From assembly GCA_001632435.1 (NCBI GenBank), contig KV423919.1, positions 306,947 through 370,946 of the forward strand: a DNA stretch of 64,000 nt. The letters run 5' to 3'. Numbering within the stretch: position 1 is the stretch's first letter; each line of letters opens with the position of its first letter. Of the stretch, positions 35,862 to 48,052 are shown piece by piece. The stretch comes from Calocera cornea HHB12733. Taxonomy: Eukaryota; Basidiomycota; Dacrymycetes; Dacrymycetales; Dacrymycetaceae. The notes under the pieces were generated by a model. The model was given only the letters and a program-made list of their open reading frames with translations, had not been told where the DNA came from and did no database searches. A program made the translations under genes and the position numbers.

Positions 35862-38163
35862 ATGGCTTCCATCACAGGAATCGAGACTCTCGGTACGTCT
35901 CTCCTTTCCATGATACATATCCAGTCTGACCATGACTCTCTGCAGCGTCTCGCAAAGCACGTCTTGCTCTCAACACATCGCCCGTAAGATCTCCGAGCCG
36001 GTCGCCAAGTGCGCGACCAGCAGCCCTCCCACTAGCAACAGTGAACGAAGGCACAGCAGACGCGGGTCTCGCGGTCCATATCAAGTCACGACCATCGTCC
36101 GATGCATCTGAGCTCCACACGCCCGAGTTGAAGGCTTCGTCAGCATCTCAAGCATCCTCTTACACAACCGCCGAGGCAGGAGGCATATCGGCAACGTCGC
36201 TCGAGTCGTTATTGACCCCGAGCGATACCACGCTCAATGTCACGCTGAAACAGGCAGAGGTTATGAAGGAGGACAGCGTGGATCTGACCGAGGTGTCACT
36301 GGATGATGACCTCGACAACGAGCGTTTCTCGACCGTCGCGCTCCGCACCCCTTCATTACCCTCCTCCACACCAGACCCGAACTCTGCCGCATCGCGCTCC
36401 ACATGGCGTAACTCTGTCGCAACGGCCTCAAGCGGCAATGGCCCTCCACAGGCAAGCCCATCGGGACGCGACTCTCGCAGGGTGACGATGGCCTCCATCC
36501 CCCCGCTACGTACGGCATCCACCTCAAACTTCGACTTCGCACTCGCTCGCCTCAACTTGCAGCGAGAGGCGCAGCAGTCCGACCCAAGTGTACGCCGAGC
36601 GAGCCTGCACGGGCATATCCGACTGAAGGAAGGGTTCGACAAGCTGCATGAGGAACAAGAGAAGCTGGATGAGCATGAAGAGATCGACTGGGATTTCTGG
36701 GGCGAGGTTATGGCGGACTATGAACAAGTTGCGCGAACGAGGGCAAGCGAGCTATCGCAGGCTATCCAGAAGGGCATCCCTGCTGCGCTCCGTGGGACGA
36801 TATGGCAGCTGATGTGAGTGTTGGGCCAATGAATCTGTGCATCCATTCTGATCCCTCGTAGGTCTGCTTCTAAGGATATGAACCTGGAGCAGGTATATGC
36901 GGAGCTGCTGAAGGATAGCAGTCCGCATGAGAAGAGCATATCGCGCGACCTGGGTCGAACGTTCCCGAATCACGAGTATTTCCAGGATGTAGCGGGCATC
37001 GGCCAGGAGAATTTGTTCAATGTTGTTAAGGCGTACTCGTTGTACGATCCGGAGGTTGGATACTGCCAGGGTATGCCGTTTGTGGTTGCCGCCCTTCTGC
37101 TTAACGTGAGTACGCCTATATACTGGTTTGATGGCCGAAACTTAACGTTGTATGCTAGATGCCCGACGAGGAGGCTTTCTGCGTTCTTGTGCGATTGATG
37201 AAGTCGTATGACCTGAGAGGTCATTTCTTACCTGAGATGCCCGGTCTTCAACTGCGCTTGTTCCAGTTTGATCGGCTCGTGGAGGAGCTTCTACCGCTGC
37301 TCCATCAGCACTTCGTACGACAGGGGGTCAAGTCGAGCATGTACTGCAGCCAGTGGTTCCTGACGTTGTTCAGCTATCGGTGCGTTCAACACTACATCTC
37401 AATTTTCTCAAACTAACACTGCGTACAGCTTCCCATTGGATATGGTGTTCCGCATATTCGACATCATCTTCGCCACAGGCATTGAGGCCATCTTCGGCTT
37501 CGCCCTCGTCTTATTGGAGAAGAACGAGGATGTGCTTTTAAGCCTCAAATTCGACCAAATCTTGGACTACATGAAGACAGGCCTATTCGACACCTACAAG
37601 ATCTACGAGTCGCCCGTATCGCCCTCTGAGAAGCGGCCCACCCGATATCGTGCGGATGCGTTTGTACAAGACGCGTTCCAGGTCAAAGTTAGCCCCTTCA
37701 TGCTGGACACGTACGCCGCGGAATATGAGGAGCTAGTGCGCCAGCAGAACAAGCATCTGGTGGAGATGGACACATTGAGGAATGTGAACAGACACCTATC
37801 TTCGCAAGTGTAGGTACCGGTTGCTGCTCCTGTCTTCCATTCTCATGATGCACTCTCATAGTAAGACGCTTGAGTCTTCGCTTGCTCAGCTCAATTCTGA
37901 GCACTGTGATCTTGTGGTATGTAATGCTTGATTCTTTCTGCTATTCAAGTCTCACTCTTCTCCAGAAACAATTCGTCATGATCAAGTTGGAGAAAGAGGA
38001 GATGGAATCGGAATTGGTGAAGTACAAGATGTTGCAAGCAATGCAATTGTCCACTTCAGAATCGGCTCTTATCCTTATATGCAGATACGCGGAGACGATG
38101 CTCGCCAACGAGGACGCGCGATCTTCCAGCCGAATATCATCTCTCAGCAAAAGGAGTCGGTGA
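35862..38163 (+). CDS. TBC-domain Rab GTPase-activating protein (Gyp5/EVI5-like)
   Basis: It stimulates GTP hydrolysis on Rab proteins in the secretory pathway. Exon 1 encodes MASITGIETL, followed by a Ser/Pro-rich region of about 220 residues. The TBC domain begins at AIQKGIPAALRGTIWQLM. Its arginine finger is in SISRDLGRTFPNHEYFQDV and its glutamine finger in DPEVGYCQGMPFVVAALLLN; the rest includes LVRLMKSYDLRGHFLPEMPG, MYCSQWFLTLFSYRFPLDMV and RIFDIIFATGIEAIFGFALV. A C-terminal coiled coil follows (EYEELVRQQNKHLVEMDTLR; KLEKEEMESELVKYKML), the arrangement of yeast Gyp5 and animal EVI5. Introns interrupt the domain at several points. The last exon to the TGA at 38161-38163 is less regular, and its frame after KYKMLQAM is uncertain. 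Confidence 0.88.
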
Positions 38164-38577
38164 CTCCTACCTCGCAACATTGCATCGCAACCGACTGGAT
38201 CGGCATACACTCATGGATGATACCCATTCGCCCCATACCTTGTAGCTCGCCCTAATCTCGCACGCATTCACCGTCGGCACCTTCATGTATGCTCTTGTAG
38301 TGCATCACTGTCTCCATATCACAATTCACCGTATCATGCATGCCTGCACATTAACATCGTCTCAACAACGATCGAGTCGTTCAAGGGTTCATTGATAAGA
38401 AGGCTGTCGTACAAGGGGTCGTTAGGCAAGCTTGGGTAAAGAGAGAAGCAACACGGTATCGGCAGTGCGTTGGGTTACAGCCATCCATGGGAAGAAGAGA
38501 AGGCTCCGAGATCCTGAAATGAAAGAATCCTGAAATGGTACAAACGCGTATAGAGACGCTCTCAAGGTAGTCTAGAG
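38164..38577. terminator. Convergent 3' region, TBC / CLIP genes
   Basis: About 410 bp between converging stops; poly(A) signals of both genes are expected. No coding frame. Confidence 0.35.
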
Positions 38578-41500
38578 CTAGAATACATCCTGCGAATGTG
38601 GGCAGTCGGCAGTGGCGTGGCCGAAAGTTTCGCAGTCATCGCAGAATAACTCTGTGCGCGGTGTGGTTGAATTATTCACACTTGACTTGGGGTTCATGCC
38701 GCCATTCAATTGTGGGCAGCTTGTGAAGTCATGACCGCGTCCACCGCACAGGTCGCACGTAGCCTCCTCCGCGATACTGGGTGCGCTGCTGCGAGTTGAG
38801 TGGGAGGAGTCACCCGACCTGGAGGAATGACTTGATGTGCGGGACAGCTTGTCTTTGAGTTGCTTGACTTGACTCTCCAAGTTCGTGATCTTGCGAGTAT
38901 AGTCATCCTCCTCGTAGATCTTCGACTCAATGAGGGACTCGTAATCGGCCATCTCCTTGTTGAGCTATTTACACAAATGTAAGATTGGTGAACTGGAAGC
39001 AGGGAAGACACACACGTTACGGATTGTAGACTCTTTCTCCTTGAGCTTGTCGTTCAGCTGACGCAACTCAGCCTGGTAACAAACAGATCAGTGAGAGACT
39101 AGAACGCTGTGAAGCATATGCGACGTACAGCATGCTTTGCTCTGAGATCAGAAGCGGATGTATCGGCCGGAGCACCGGACGACCCGGACTCTTGTGCCAA
39201 CGCTTGTTCCTCTTGCAGAATTGTTCGCTCGACAGCTTCCTCAAGTGTCTTGATCTCCTACGACTGGAATAAACATCTTGAAGTACATCGCAATATGTAG
39301 ACGTACGTCCTTCAGGTCGTCCATCTCCGATGAAAGACTCTTGTTCTCTGCCTCGAGCACTTTCTTCTGGGAGGCAAGTGCGGCGTTCTCCTTCTGTAGC
39401 TCCTGAATCATATGCCTTTACGCTTTGATCAGAACAAATCCATCTCTACACTAGTCATCGCTCACTTAAGCCCTTTGATCTGGTCTCGTAGCTCCTTCTC
39501 AGGATCCACCGTGGATCTGCGAGACTTGGATGTATCGGACCCATATGATTCCCGTCTGCGCTCGTCAAGGGGTGGGCCAAGGGAGACGTTATCCTGTTTT
39601 ACAACACTGTCAGCTAGGACCTCAAAGGAAGATATTCCATCTACTGACATCGGCAGACCTCTCCTTCTCCATGGCCTCCTTCCTTGCACGAAGCTCAGCG
39701 ATTGCCAGGGCAGCCGTCTCAGCTTCGCGCTTCAGAGTCTCGCACTGCGCCAGAGCGTCGTCCTTGGCATGCTGTATGTGATCAAGCTGTTGTTTGAGTT
39801 GTGAAAGCTCTTCGGACTGCTGTGCCGAAGTTTTCGTCATTTGATCCGCCGATTCACGGAGCTCGGTGCGGTCCTGTCAGCTATATAAGATGCGAATACG
39901 AGATGCTTGCCAAGAGACTTACAGAGACGTCAGCACGCAGGCCCTCAATTTCGGCCCGCGCATTTTCGAGGGCTTCATCGCTCTCCCTAAGAGCGATCTC
40001 CAGCTCCTCGATCCTATTGCGAGTCGCTTCTTCCACCTTCTTGAGGCCGTCCATCTCCTGCCGCGCGTTTTCAAGCTCCTTCCGTGCATTCGACTCCTGA
40101 TCCTTTGCCTTCTGGATGCGAGCTCTGTATGCATCCTCCTGCTTCAATCGATCAGCCTGAACATCTTCAAGCTGGTCTTCAAGCTTCGAGATACGAGACT
40201 GATAATGAGCGACTTGTTCGCGTAGTGCTTCGTTGTCGATCTGCGTGGCTGTTTCTGCCTGCTGAGCAACAGCAGTGGGTGCAATACCTCCGTCTGGCAG
40301 GTTGCGCAGCTGTTCTTCGAGCGCTTGAATCTGTTGTTCAAGATCGTAACGATCGGCTTCATGCGCAGCTTTGTGCTCCTCGTAGAATGCAATGGTTTCC
40401 TGTGAATTGGGGATGAAGGTATCAGGAATGATATGAATCAGGCGGACACTCTCTTACCTGCCCAGCTGTCCGTAACTCTTCCACTTGTTGGAGCAGATCG
40501 TCACGCTCCTCAGTTGCTTGTTGAACGAGCAGCTGGATCCTCCTTTCAAGTTCTTGCACATGATCCACTTTCTCATCACGATCCTTTTCGAGCTCCGATA
40601 GACGTTTTTTGAGTGTATCCACCTCGCCAATCAGCTCTGCCGCCTTCTTCTCTGCTTCGTCCACCCTCTCATCAGCCGCCGAAAGTACATCAGCAGCTTG
40701 CTCCTTCTCTGACTCCCGGAGGGACATCTGTTCCTGTAGACTCTTCTCGAGCTCTTGAAGTTTATCTCGGAGCTGAGACAAGTCTTCCTCAGACACAGCT
40801 AGTTTCTGTTGTAGATCTGAAATGAGGCTTTGAGATGCTGCTTTTGACGGGCTTGGTGCTGAGGACCGTGCTGCCTCAGCCTTAAGTCTCCTGTTCTCCT
40901 GCTCGAGCATCTCGATCCGCTCTGCAAGGCGCTGTGAACTGCGCAATGCCAGCGGAGACTCATCGAGGAAGGACGCGGCCGAGGCGGGCGGCGTACTGAG
41001 CGAGGGCCCGCGAGCCGAGCTGAGATCTTCGGACATGAGCTTGGCAACGCGGTCCTGAAACGCTCGTGTGCCTGATTCGAGCATATGCCTTTCTTCTGGT
41101 GTTGTTATCTCCTCCTCCTGCAGACTTGTGTTCGCGCTTGTGCTGGCAGCACTGAGTGCAGGCAGTGTCAACGGAGGTGACATCGGAACCGCTAGATCTG
41201 CAGTTCTTGGCTTCGCCTTCGGCGTAACGCCGCCCAGACTCAGTCGACCCCGGTTGGCATTAGGGGTTGGCAAACCGAACGACTGCCTTCCCGAGCTTTT
41301 CGGTGTTGCTGTAGTCGGACGATTCGGGCTGCGAACTGGGCTCTCCAAAATCGTCTCTGGTTGCTTGCTGGAGTCTGAAAAGCCTGCTTCTCTCAGCTGC
41401 TGGGCCGTCATCCCGAGGAACTTGCTAGCACGAGAGCCCGCAGAGACGCGACTTGCAGCAGCTTGTGCTTGTACTCGGGAGCGAAATGCCGACGGTGTCT

Positions 41501-42485
41501 CGAGATCAGGGGTGGGAGGCTCTCGCAAAGGAGTGGCACGCCCTCCTCGACTAGAAACTGAGGCTGACGATGGTGGACGAGCATATGTGGGAGCCGGAGT
41601 TGACAGCTTGTCGGCAGATATAAAGACGCCCATATTGGGCCGGCAATGGAAATACCGTTTTCTAGATAAACGCTGAGCATATATCTTGCCCTGATATACT
41701 CAAATTACTCACCCTTCCACTGATCCATCATTCTTGCCCTTTCCGGAGAAACCAGGCAGCAGCTCCACTCCCGCCCAGAGCCCATCTCGAAAATGGACCT
41801 CGCCGAGATATCGCAATGTGCCTTCCCAGCCCTTACTCTCCAGCCGCACCCTATCGCCTACTTCAAACGTCTTCCCCTGCCGGCTTCCACTTCTCTCAGG
41901 TAGCTGTCCCAGACGCGATGAGCTTCGCCCAACGCTACCTATTGACTGCCTGCTCTCGGGTCGCCGGTGAGAGGGATATGCCGAGGGGAGTGTCCGAATC
42001 GACATGGTGGTGGACGGGGTCCTTGCACGCGAAACACCGCCTGGGGTGTGGATCGGCGTCGAAAATGCCGTTTGAAAGGAGTTTGGTGAGTCGCCATCCG
42101 GTATCTGAAGGCGCATAGAGCCATGCGAGGTTTGGGATGACGCTGAAGGCGGTCGCGGCGGTCGCAGAGTCGATGCGCTAAGTAGGGACGCATTCAGCGC
42201 GCTGGGGCGAGGCCCAATGGACTTGCGCGGTGCTGGTGTGCGCTCTACAGGAGGTTCGTGATGCGCTGACACGGAGCCGTTGAGGTAGTCGGATGGGTTG
42301 CGCGCCTTCACAGCCGCTGCGAGGGAGGCCATCATCGTCTCCTCGTCGTCCTTGGTCACGGACGGCCGAGAGCCGCCTATTGACGACCGCGGCCTTGAGC
42401 CAGGCGCAGGTATGCCTGATACCCTGGGCGTCGGGAGACCAGAGAGTCGTGGGCCAGGGCGGCCTGTGCCAGGTGTGCCCGACAT
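38578..42485 (-). CDS. CLIP-170 homologue, microtubule plus-end tracking protein (Tip1/Bik1 family)
   Basis: Exon 1 (41713-42485) gives MSGTPGTGRPGPRLSGLPTP and a Ser/Arg/Pro-rich basic region, then a single CAP-Gly domain: FEVGDRVRLESKGWEGTLRY, GEVHFRDGLWAGVELL, the tubulin tail-binding GKNDGS, and across the intron GKRYFHCRPNMGVFI. A Ser-rich stretch and a very long coiled coil (about 38880-40960, many Leu/Glu/Lys heptads, several introns) follow. The C-terminus holds two CCHC-like zinc knuckles, CDLCGGRGHDFTSC and CDDCETFGHATADC, and ends HSQDVF. Human CLIP-170 has the same knuckles and ends in an ETF tripeptide bound by p150Glued and EB1, so the DVF end probably does the same job. Known role: microtubule rescue, dynein and nuclear positioning, polarised growth. 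Confidence 0.92.
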
Positions 42486-42961
42486 GATGGGATGTTGACG
42501 TCAAGAATCCGGATAGCGGTGCGTCGCTGTTCGTGTATTTCGTCAAGATGGTTGTATGCCGGTCCGTATAAGGGGGTATCGCAATTTTCCAAGGCTATCC
42601 AGGGGGCGGACCAGAAAGTGGAGAACAAAGATGGAGGAAGGCAAGGGCGAATTATCGACAGTTTAGAAAGAGAGAACGTCTTCAGACGCCAACGGAGGTA
42701 AATGCGACACGCTTCGCGAAGGCACGACGCGTCCCTTTCTACCCTGAGGTCATGGGACCTGAACGGCTACAATGACCAGGCCTACGTGTTTATTACATTC
42801 AAACAGGCAGGTATGGCTCTCGATATCGGTACGCGGCGATGTCAGATTTTACATATCATGACATTCGTGGTATGTATTTGATGTTCAACCGTCCACAACC
42901 CAGTTGTCCGTCTATTGATGCCTCTACAATGTCACCTCTACATTGTCACAGTACGAACGCG
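42486..42961. other. Spacer, CLIP promoter / MRI1 3' flank
   Basis: About 475 bp. The part next to 42485 should hold the CLIP promoter. No coding frame seen. Confidence 0.4.
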
Positions 42962-44235
42962 TTATAAGACGCTGCTCAAGTCAATTGCCTGCGCCCCAGT
43001 TGGGTTGTGCGCGACGCCCTTCTCGGTGACCACAGCAGTAATAAGCCTGGCTTCCTGTCAGATCCATTCCCACATTAGTGGATAACAACTCACTCGGCAG
43101 GGGTAACATCAAAACTGGGGTTATAGATCCCCTCAAGCGAGATGTTCGGTGGTGCAATCTGGACAACAACTTGCTTCGGCTCCACACCCGCTTCGATCGT
43201 GAGCGGGTATTCCACGCCTCGCGCCAGAACAGCCTCGAGCGGCGGCCTGTGCTCAATAGGAATTTGTTCCCCGCTTGGCGTTGCCGGATCGAGCGTGGAA
43301 CAAGGAGCCACGACGAGGAAGGGGATGCCGTGGCGCTTAGCCAGCACAGCGGCGTTGTACGTGCCGATCTTGTTTGCCGTATCACCATTCTTTGCTACGC
43401 GGTCTGCGCCGACGGCGACAGCGTGCACCTTGTAGTGCTGCATGAGCGAGCCGACCATGGTATCGCAGAGCATTGTGCTGGGTACGCCGAGAGTGAGCAG
43501 CTCGAGGGCTGTGAGCCTTGTACCTTGATGGTACGGGGCGGATTGGGTGTAGAACGCCCGTCCGAGCCGTCCGATCTCCCATAGGTGTGTGATCAGCCCG
43601 AGCGCGGTGCCATATCCCGAGGTAGCGAGCGAGCCCGTGTTGCACACGGTGAGCACATTGATCGACTCCCCCGGCTGGATCGTCCCGTTCGCCTCGAGTT
43701 GGGCAAGTAGCCACTCGGCACCGACGCGCGACATCTCCTTGTTCCGGCCCACGTCCTCGTCCGCCACGGCGCGGCTCTCTGTGATGACGGCTTCGGCGGC
43801 TTCAGCCCCTGTCCATCCCTGCGCCTTGGTGAGTGCGAGCACGGCGCGGATGCGTTTTATCGCTTGAGAAAGGTTGACGGCAGTAGGGCGAGAGGTGAAG
43901 AGGTGGTCAAGAACGGGTGAGACGTGGGCAGACAGAGCAGAGGCGGAGGAGAGCCACTCCGGTTGCGGGCTAGCCGCAAGCGCGAGCGATAATTCTCGTG
44001 CGACCGAGAGGGCGGCAAGGGAGGCGATTGCAGGGGCTCCACGAATCTATGACACTCTGTCAGTGGGCTGTACATGTGCCTATGTGATCGAGCGCACCTT
44101 CATGGACTTGATGGCATCGAACGCATCGTCGGGAGTCTCGACTGGCACCCACTTGACAATGTGCGGTAACAGGAGCTGGTCAACAATCTCGATGTTGTCC
44201 CCGCTCGTGCGGATGGATGTCATAGACGGTGCCAT
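42962..44235 (-). CDS. MRI1: Methylthioribose-1-phosphate isomerase
   Basis: It converts 5-methylthioribose-1-phosphate to the ribulose form in the methionine salvage pathway. Three exons (44098-44235, 43094-44046, 42962-43046) give 391 residues. The protein starts MAPSMTSIRTSGDNIEIVDQ and has the conserved IRGAPAIASLAALSVAREL, the catalytic Cys segment LTVCNTGSLATSGYGTALGL, YTQSAPYHQGTRLTALELL, and the Asp-bearing VHAVAVGADRVAKNGDTANK and IGTYNAAVLAKRHGIPFLVV. A final exon encodes GVAHNPTGAQAIDLSSVL. The Cys and Asp pair distinguishes it from the related eIF2B-alpha subunits. Length is normal. It shares a 341-bp promoter region with the kelch gene. Confidence 0.95.
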
Positions 44236-44576
44236 CGTCGGTGCTTCCCGTGTCGTGGTTCCAGTTCAAGCACACACGGCCAGCAAGTCAGCACGTTGAT
44301 CCCCGCAATTACAAAAGTAGTAAGCGCCTGCAGCTCGCAACAATGTCGCCATTTCCCGTCCCTTACACCCGAGCCCTTTTTTCGAAACGCGGCCCTTCCT
44401 ATATAAAGCTGGATGCTTCCGCCCGGCACGCGCGCTGCAGGGAACCGAACGAAGGCTCGCGAGAGACGCGATGGGGCCAAACGACCTTGTTCGCGTACCG
44501 TCCCAGTACCGTATCGGTCGTGCAATCCTAATACTTGGGATTTGCACTGACAATAATCTTATCTTAACTGCAGCAC
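44236..44576. promoter_or_regulatory. Bidirectional promoter, MRI1 / kelch gene
   Basis: 341 bp between two divergent starts. TATATAAAG on the plus strand at 44400-44408 lies about 170 bp before the kelch ATG at 44577; as a near-palindrome it could also serve MRI1. Inference from position. Confidence 0.5.
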
Positions 44577-45716
44577 ATGCTCGCACACCTTATTCGTCGC
44601 CTGCTAAGCACCGTAACACAGTCCCGCAAGATGTCCTACAAAGCCAGCTGGGAACGCCTACCGACCGCCTCGGCGACCGCCCCGCTGACGCGCTCGTCAC
44701 ACTGTGTACAAGCGTATGATGGTACCGCGTACATCTTTGGCGGCGAGCTCAAGCCGCGCGATCCTGTGCCCTCGACTATCCTGAGCGTGGAGCTCAAGAG
44801 TGGAGCGGTCAAGCAGGTCCCTCTGCATGCGGGTGGGGTCGAGCCCGCGCCGCGGGTCGGAGCTACCTGGAGCAGGAAAGACACGGGTGTCTATCTCTTT
44901 GGCGGAAGGGGCGGACCGAACATGAAGCCGATGGATGCAGAACTATGGAAGTGGGATCTGGCCGCGCAGCAGTGGGAGAAGGTCAAGGGGATGAACGGGA
45001 GGGTCCCCGAAGGAAGGAGCTATCATACTGCCACAGTGCTGGATGTGAGTACCTCTTGCGGAGATCGGGACGCATCTCATGCCGATCTGGGATAGGACGA
45101 CCTCTATCTGCACGCTGGTTGCCCACCCACAGGACGCCTCACCTCGCTGGACAAGTTTCATATTCCATCCGCGACGTGGTCCTCGGTCGCCTCTGCGCCC
45201 GGGCCTCCACGCGGGGGCACGGTGATCGCCCCGAGTAACGTGGATGGCAAGCCCGTCCTACTCCGCTTCGGCGGCTTCGGAGGTCCCGAGTTCGGCGAAC
45301 TCAAGGATCTGGCGTACTACGATGCACAATCCGACACATGGACGACCATCAACCCGCAGCCGGGACAGGCGTGGCCTGAGGCGCGCAGTGTACACGGGCT
45401 CGTTGGTCTCCCTGGTGCGGGCCCCGAGCTGGCCCTGCTCTTCATGGGTGAGGGCACACCTGCCCCCGCGCATCTGGGGCATAGCGGTGCTGGCAACTTC
45501 CTGAGCGACGTATGGGTGCTCGCACACAGCGAGGGCCAGTTTACGTGGCACGAGGCACCGCCTGGCAGCAATGACGTCCCACAGGGCCGCGGTTGGTTCG
45601 GCAGCGATAGGGTTGAGGAAGATGGAGCGTGGAAGGTGGTTGTTAGCGGCGGCCTGAACGAGAACAACGAACGGCTGGGCGACGTGTGGGTGCTGACGGT
45701 TACCAAAGACAAGTGA
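44577..45716 (+). CDS. Kelch-repeat beta-propeller protein
   Basis: Two exons (44577-45044, 45096-45716), 362 residues. About six kelch blades are recognisable from their YIFGG-like turns: AYIFGGELKPRDPV, VYLFGGRGGPNMKP, LYLHAGCPPTGRL, LLRFGGFGGPEFGEL, ALLFMGEGTPAPA and VVVSGGLNENNERLGDVWVL. Typical W/E motifs such as ELWKWDLAAQQWEKV and LAYYDAQSDTWTTI separate them. An internal ATG at 44631 (MSYKASWERLP) begins the first blade; the extra 18 residues from 44577 (MLAHLIRRLLSTVTQSRK) are basic and could be a targeting leader or not translated. The compact single-domain form resembles Rab9 effector p40-like and nitrile-specifier-like kelch proteins. The partner is unknown. Confidence 0.85.
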
Positions 45717-46801
45717 TGTATGTATCGCACTCAATCTGGAAGGTTCGATGCGAACCGTGGGGTTGGCAATAAAGTCGAGACCAAAGGATAATAGTAACAG
45801 CCGAATTCGTCCGATAACAAGTGTGCCGTTGTGAGCCCGAGTTGTCGGGTGGGTATTGACTCACCTTGTGGGTCAGCCGATCCGAAGCTACAATATCATG
45901 GGTTCCGTAGGGGCGCGTCGATCGCAACCTAAATCTGTCTTCTAGTCTTTTTAGACGGCGGAACGACCGACCTACACCCTTTGGGGAGCCACAGTGCCTG
46001 TTGTTGAAACCTGAGCGGGTTCAGCCGACCATTTGCCCGGCAATCACTGGAATTTATTCGTAGTTCCGAATTAGTGAGGCCAGGCTTCGTAATTCCCACA
46101 AGAATCAGGTGTTAATGCGCCACGCTACGCAGCGCGATGCAGAGACTATTACTGCCCTTGAGTTTCGGCGGCACTTGCCGCCCATCGGCGCCTCATGGGG
46201 TGCAGGCACACAAGTGACATCATGAATAGACGGCTGTCGCGCTGTGCTATATGTTGGAAGCTTGATCCCAACAAAAGGACCCCAGACAGCGCTAGGCGTC
46301 AGGGGTCTCCCTGAACGAAGTGGGGCTCACGACCATTGAATTTACCTCGCACCCCGCCGACCGTGCCCGACTCCATCCCCTCCTGCTCAGTTCCTTTGTC
46401 TCCAGCTCCGTCATTAACGTGTGGATCGGACCGTAGCGGATCACAAGGGGCGGCATCAGCATGCTACCAAAACTCTCAGCTTGGATATGCTTCGTTATTG
46501 ACAGTCACCCTGCCAGAGCCGAACTGCTGCGCCGGCAGGTCTCCGTTGCGGCAGAAATAGGTGCCTGGCGCCTCGATAGGATTGACCGCCCGATCGCCCA
46601 CCCATTTGGCCTGGTCCCACGGCATGGGACCCCTCCGGTTTCTGGTTAAGCTCCGTCCATCTTATCATTGTTGAGTTTGCCGGCGCCTCCTTATAATGTC
46701 CACCTCGTAGCCCATCGCATCGTGCTCCACTCCCGCCCCACCCTCACCCCCCCTCGACGCGGGTTCCTCACTCCTCTCACCCGTTTCTATACAGCCGGCG
46801 A
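45717..46801. other. Intergenic region
   Basis: About 1.1 kb between the kelch gene and C2H2 gene 2. The last 150 bp are C-rich with TTATAAT near 46691. No coding, RNA or mobile feature recognised. Confidence 0.4.
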
Positions 46802-47746
46802 ATGTCTGCATTCACGATTCGCTCCTCGGCAGCAGGGCTGGTGTCCCTCCTGAATGATGATGATGAGGCACCGAATACCCCCCGCGCGACACCACTCCCG
46901 TCTTCGCCCAGCTCAGCCAAGAGTAGGGCTTATGAAGAACCTGCAAAACCGCTCGCGAGACGTAGGTTCGAGTGTAAACTATGCACAAAGGTACACCTGC
47001 AGCATCCATCTATTGAGCTCCACCTGACCGCGCTGCACAGGTCTTCACAACTTCAGGTCACCTGACAAGGTAAGTTTTGCCATATGTGCATTGGTCGCAG
47101 CATATTCATCTCTCGAAAACAGACACGGAAAAGTACACAGCGGAGTGAAGACATTCGCTTGCCCCATCCCGGGCTGCAGGAAGAAAACTGCGAGACAGGA
47201 CAACCTCACTCAACAGTACATTCCCTCCCAGCTTCTGCATCTAGGAAGAGGCTGATCTTCTGCATCAGCTACCGCATGCATATGCCCAAGCCGGAACGCA
47301 AAGCTCCTCAATCGTACGTACGGGCAAGGCTGGATGAAGCACGATCAACGGTATCCCAAATTGACAGCCAGGTCGACGAGGGGCAGACTCAACAAACTAG
47401 ACACGGATCGTCCTCGGATGTGGCCTCGCATACGCCTCCCGGTGTGTGTTACCAGCTTGCCCCCGCGTCTCAACAATACCCACCCGCCCGCTTGTTCGCT
47501 GGGCGAACGGAACCCCGAGTGCAGGATTATGCCGCTCATACGTTGACGGGCGGTAGCAATAGGAGCATACCACCTCTGTCTCACGTACTCTTCCCCAACA
47601 CACCCATGAGCTCGATCGGGAACCCAAAGCGGGCCGCGGCTGCATCCCCTTCTTCGTCAAAAATCGAGGGGAAGGACATCGGCCAACTTTGGTCTCTTAC
47701 ACGCACTCACCAGAGCTACGCGACCTCGTTCGCTCGCAGTGAGTGA
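46802..47746 (+). CDS. Two-finger C2H2 protein, family member 2
   Basis: Exons 46802-46990, 47041-47069, 47123-47215 and 47269-47746, 262 residues. It starts MSAFTIRSSAAGLVSLLNDD, the N-terminal family motif. Finger 1 is C58, C61, H74, H78 (CKLCTKVFTTSGHLTRHGKV); finger 2 is C86, C91, H104, H108 (CPIPGCRKKTARQDNLTQHY). The helix SYVRARLDEARSTVSQ follows, then a Ser/Pro/Gln-rich tail. The lengths of exons 2 (29 bp) and 3 (93 bp) and the total of 789 bp are the same as in member 3, so the two are close sisters. A putative DNA-binding regulator; target unknown. Confidence 0.85.
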
Positions 47747-48052
47747 GCCGCGACTATTTCCCCACTTTCGTTATCGCATGTGCAAGTCCCCACTACATCT
47801 GCCTCTGTGACAATACTTTTTTCCTTTCCCATTCGATTTGTACAACATCACTATTACGGGACTCCGGGGATTCGATTGTACTTTACACGTGTACTCTGAA
47901 CGCGGATGCGTTAGTTAGACGATGGGTACGCGTTGAATCTAGTGTCTTTGTCCCAGTGTTGACCCCTGCTCGTGTTCGCGCTAGCCGAGGGCTGCCATCG
48001 GTAAGTCACAGCTTAACCTTAACGTCCGGCCCAGTAAGTGTCACGGCCCAAC

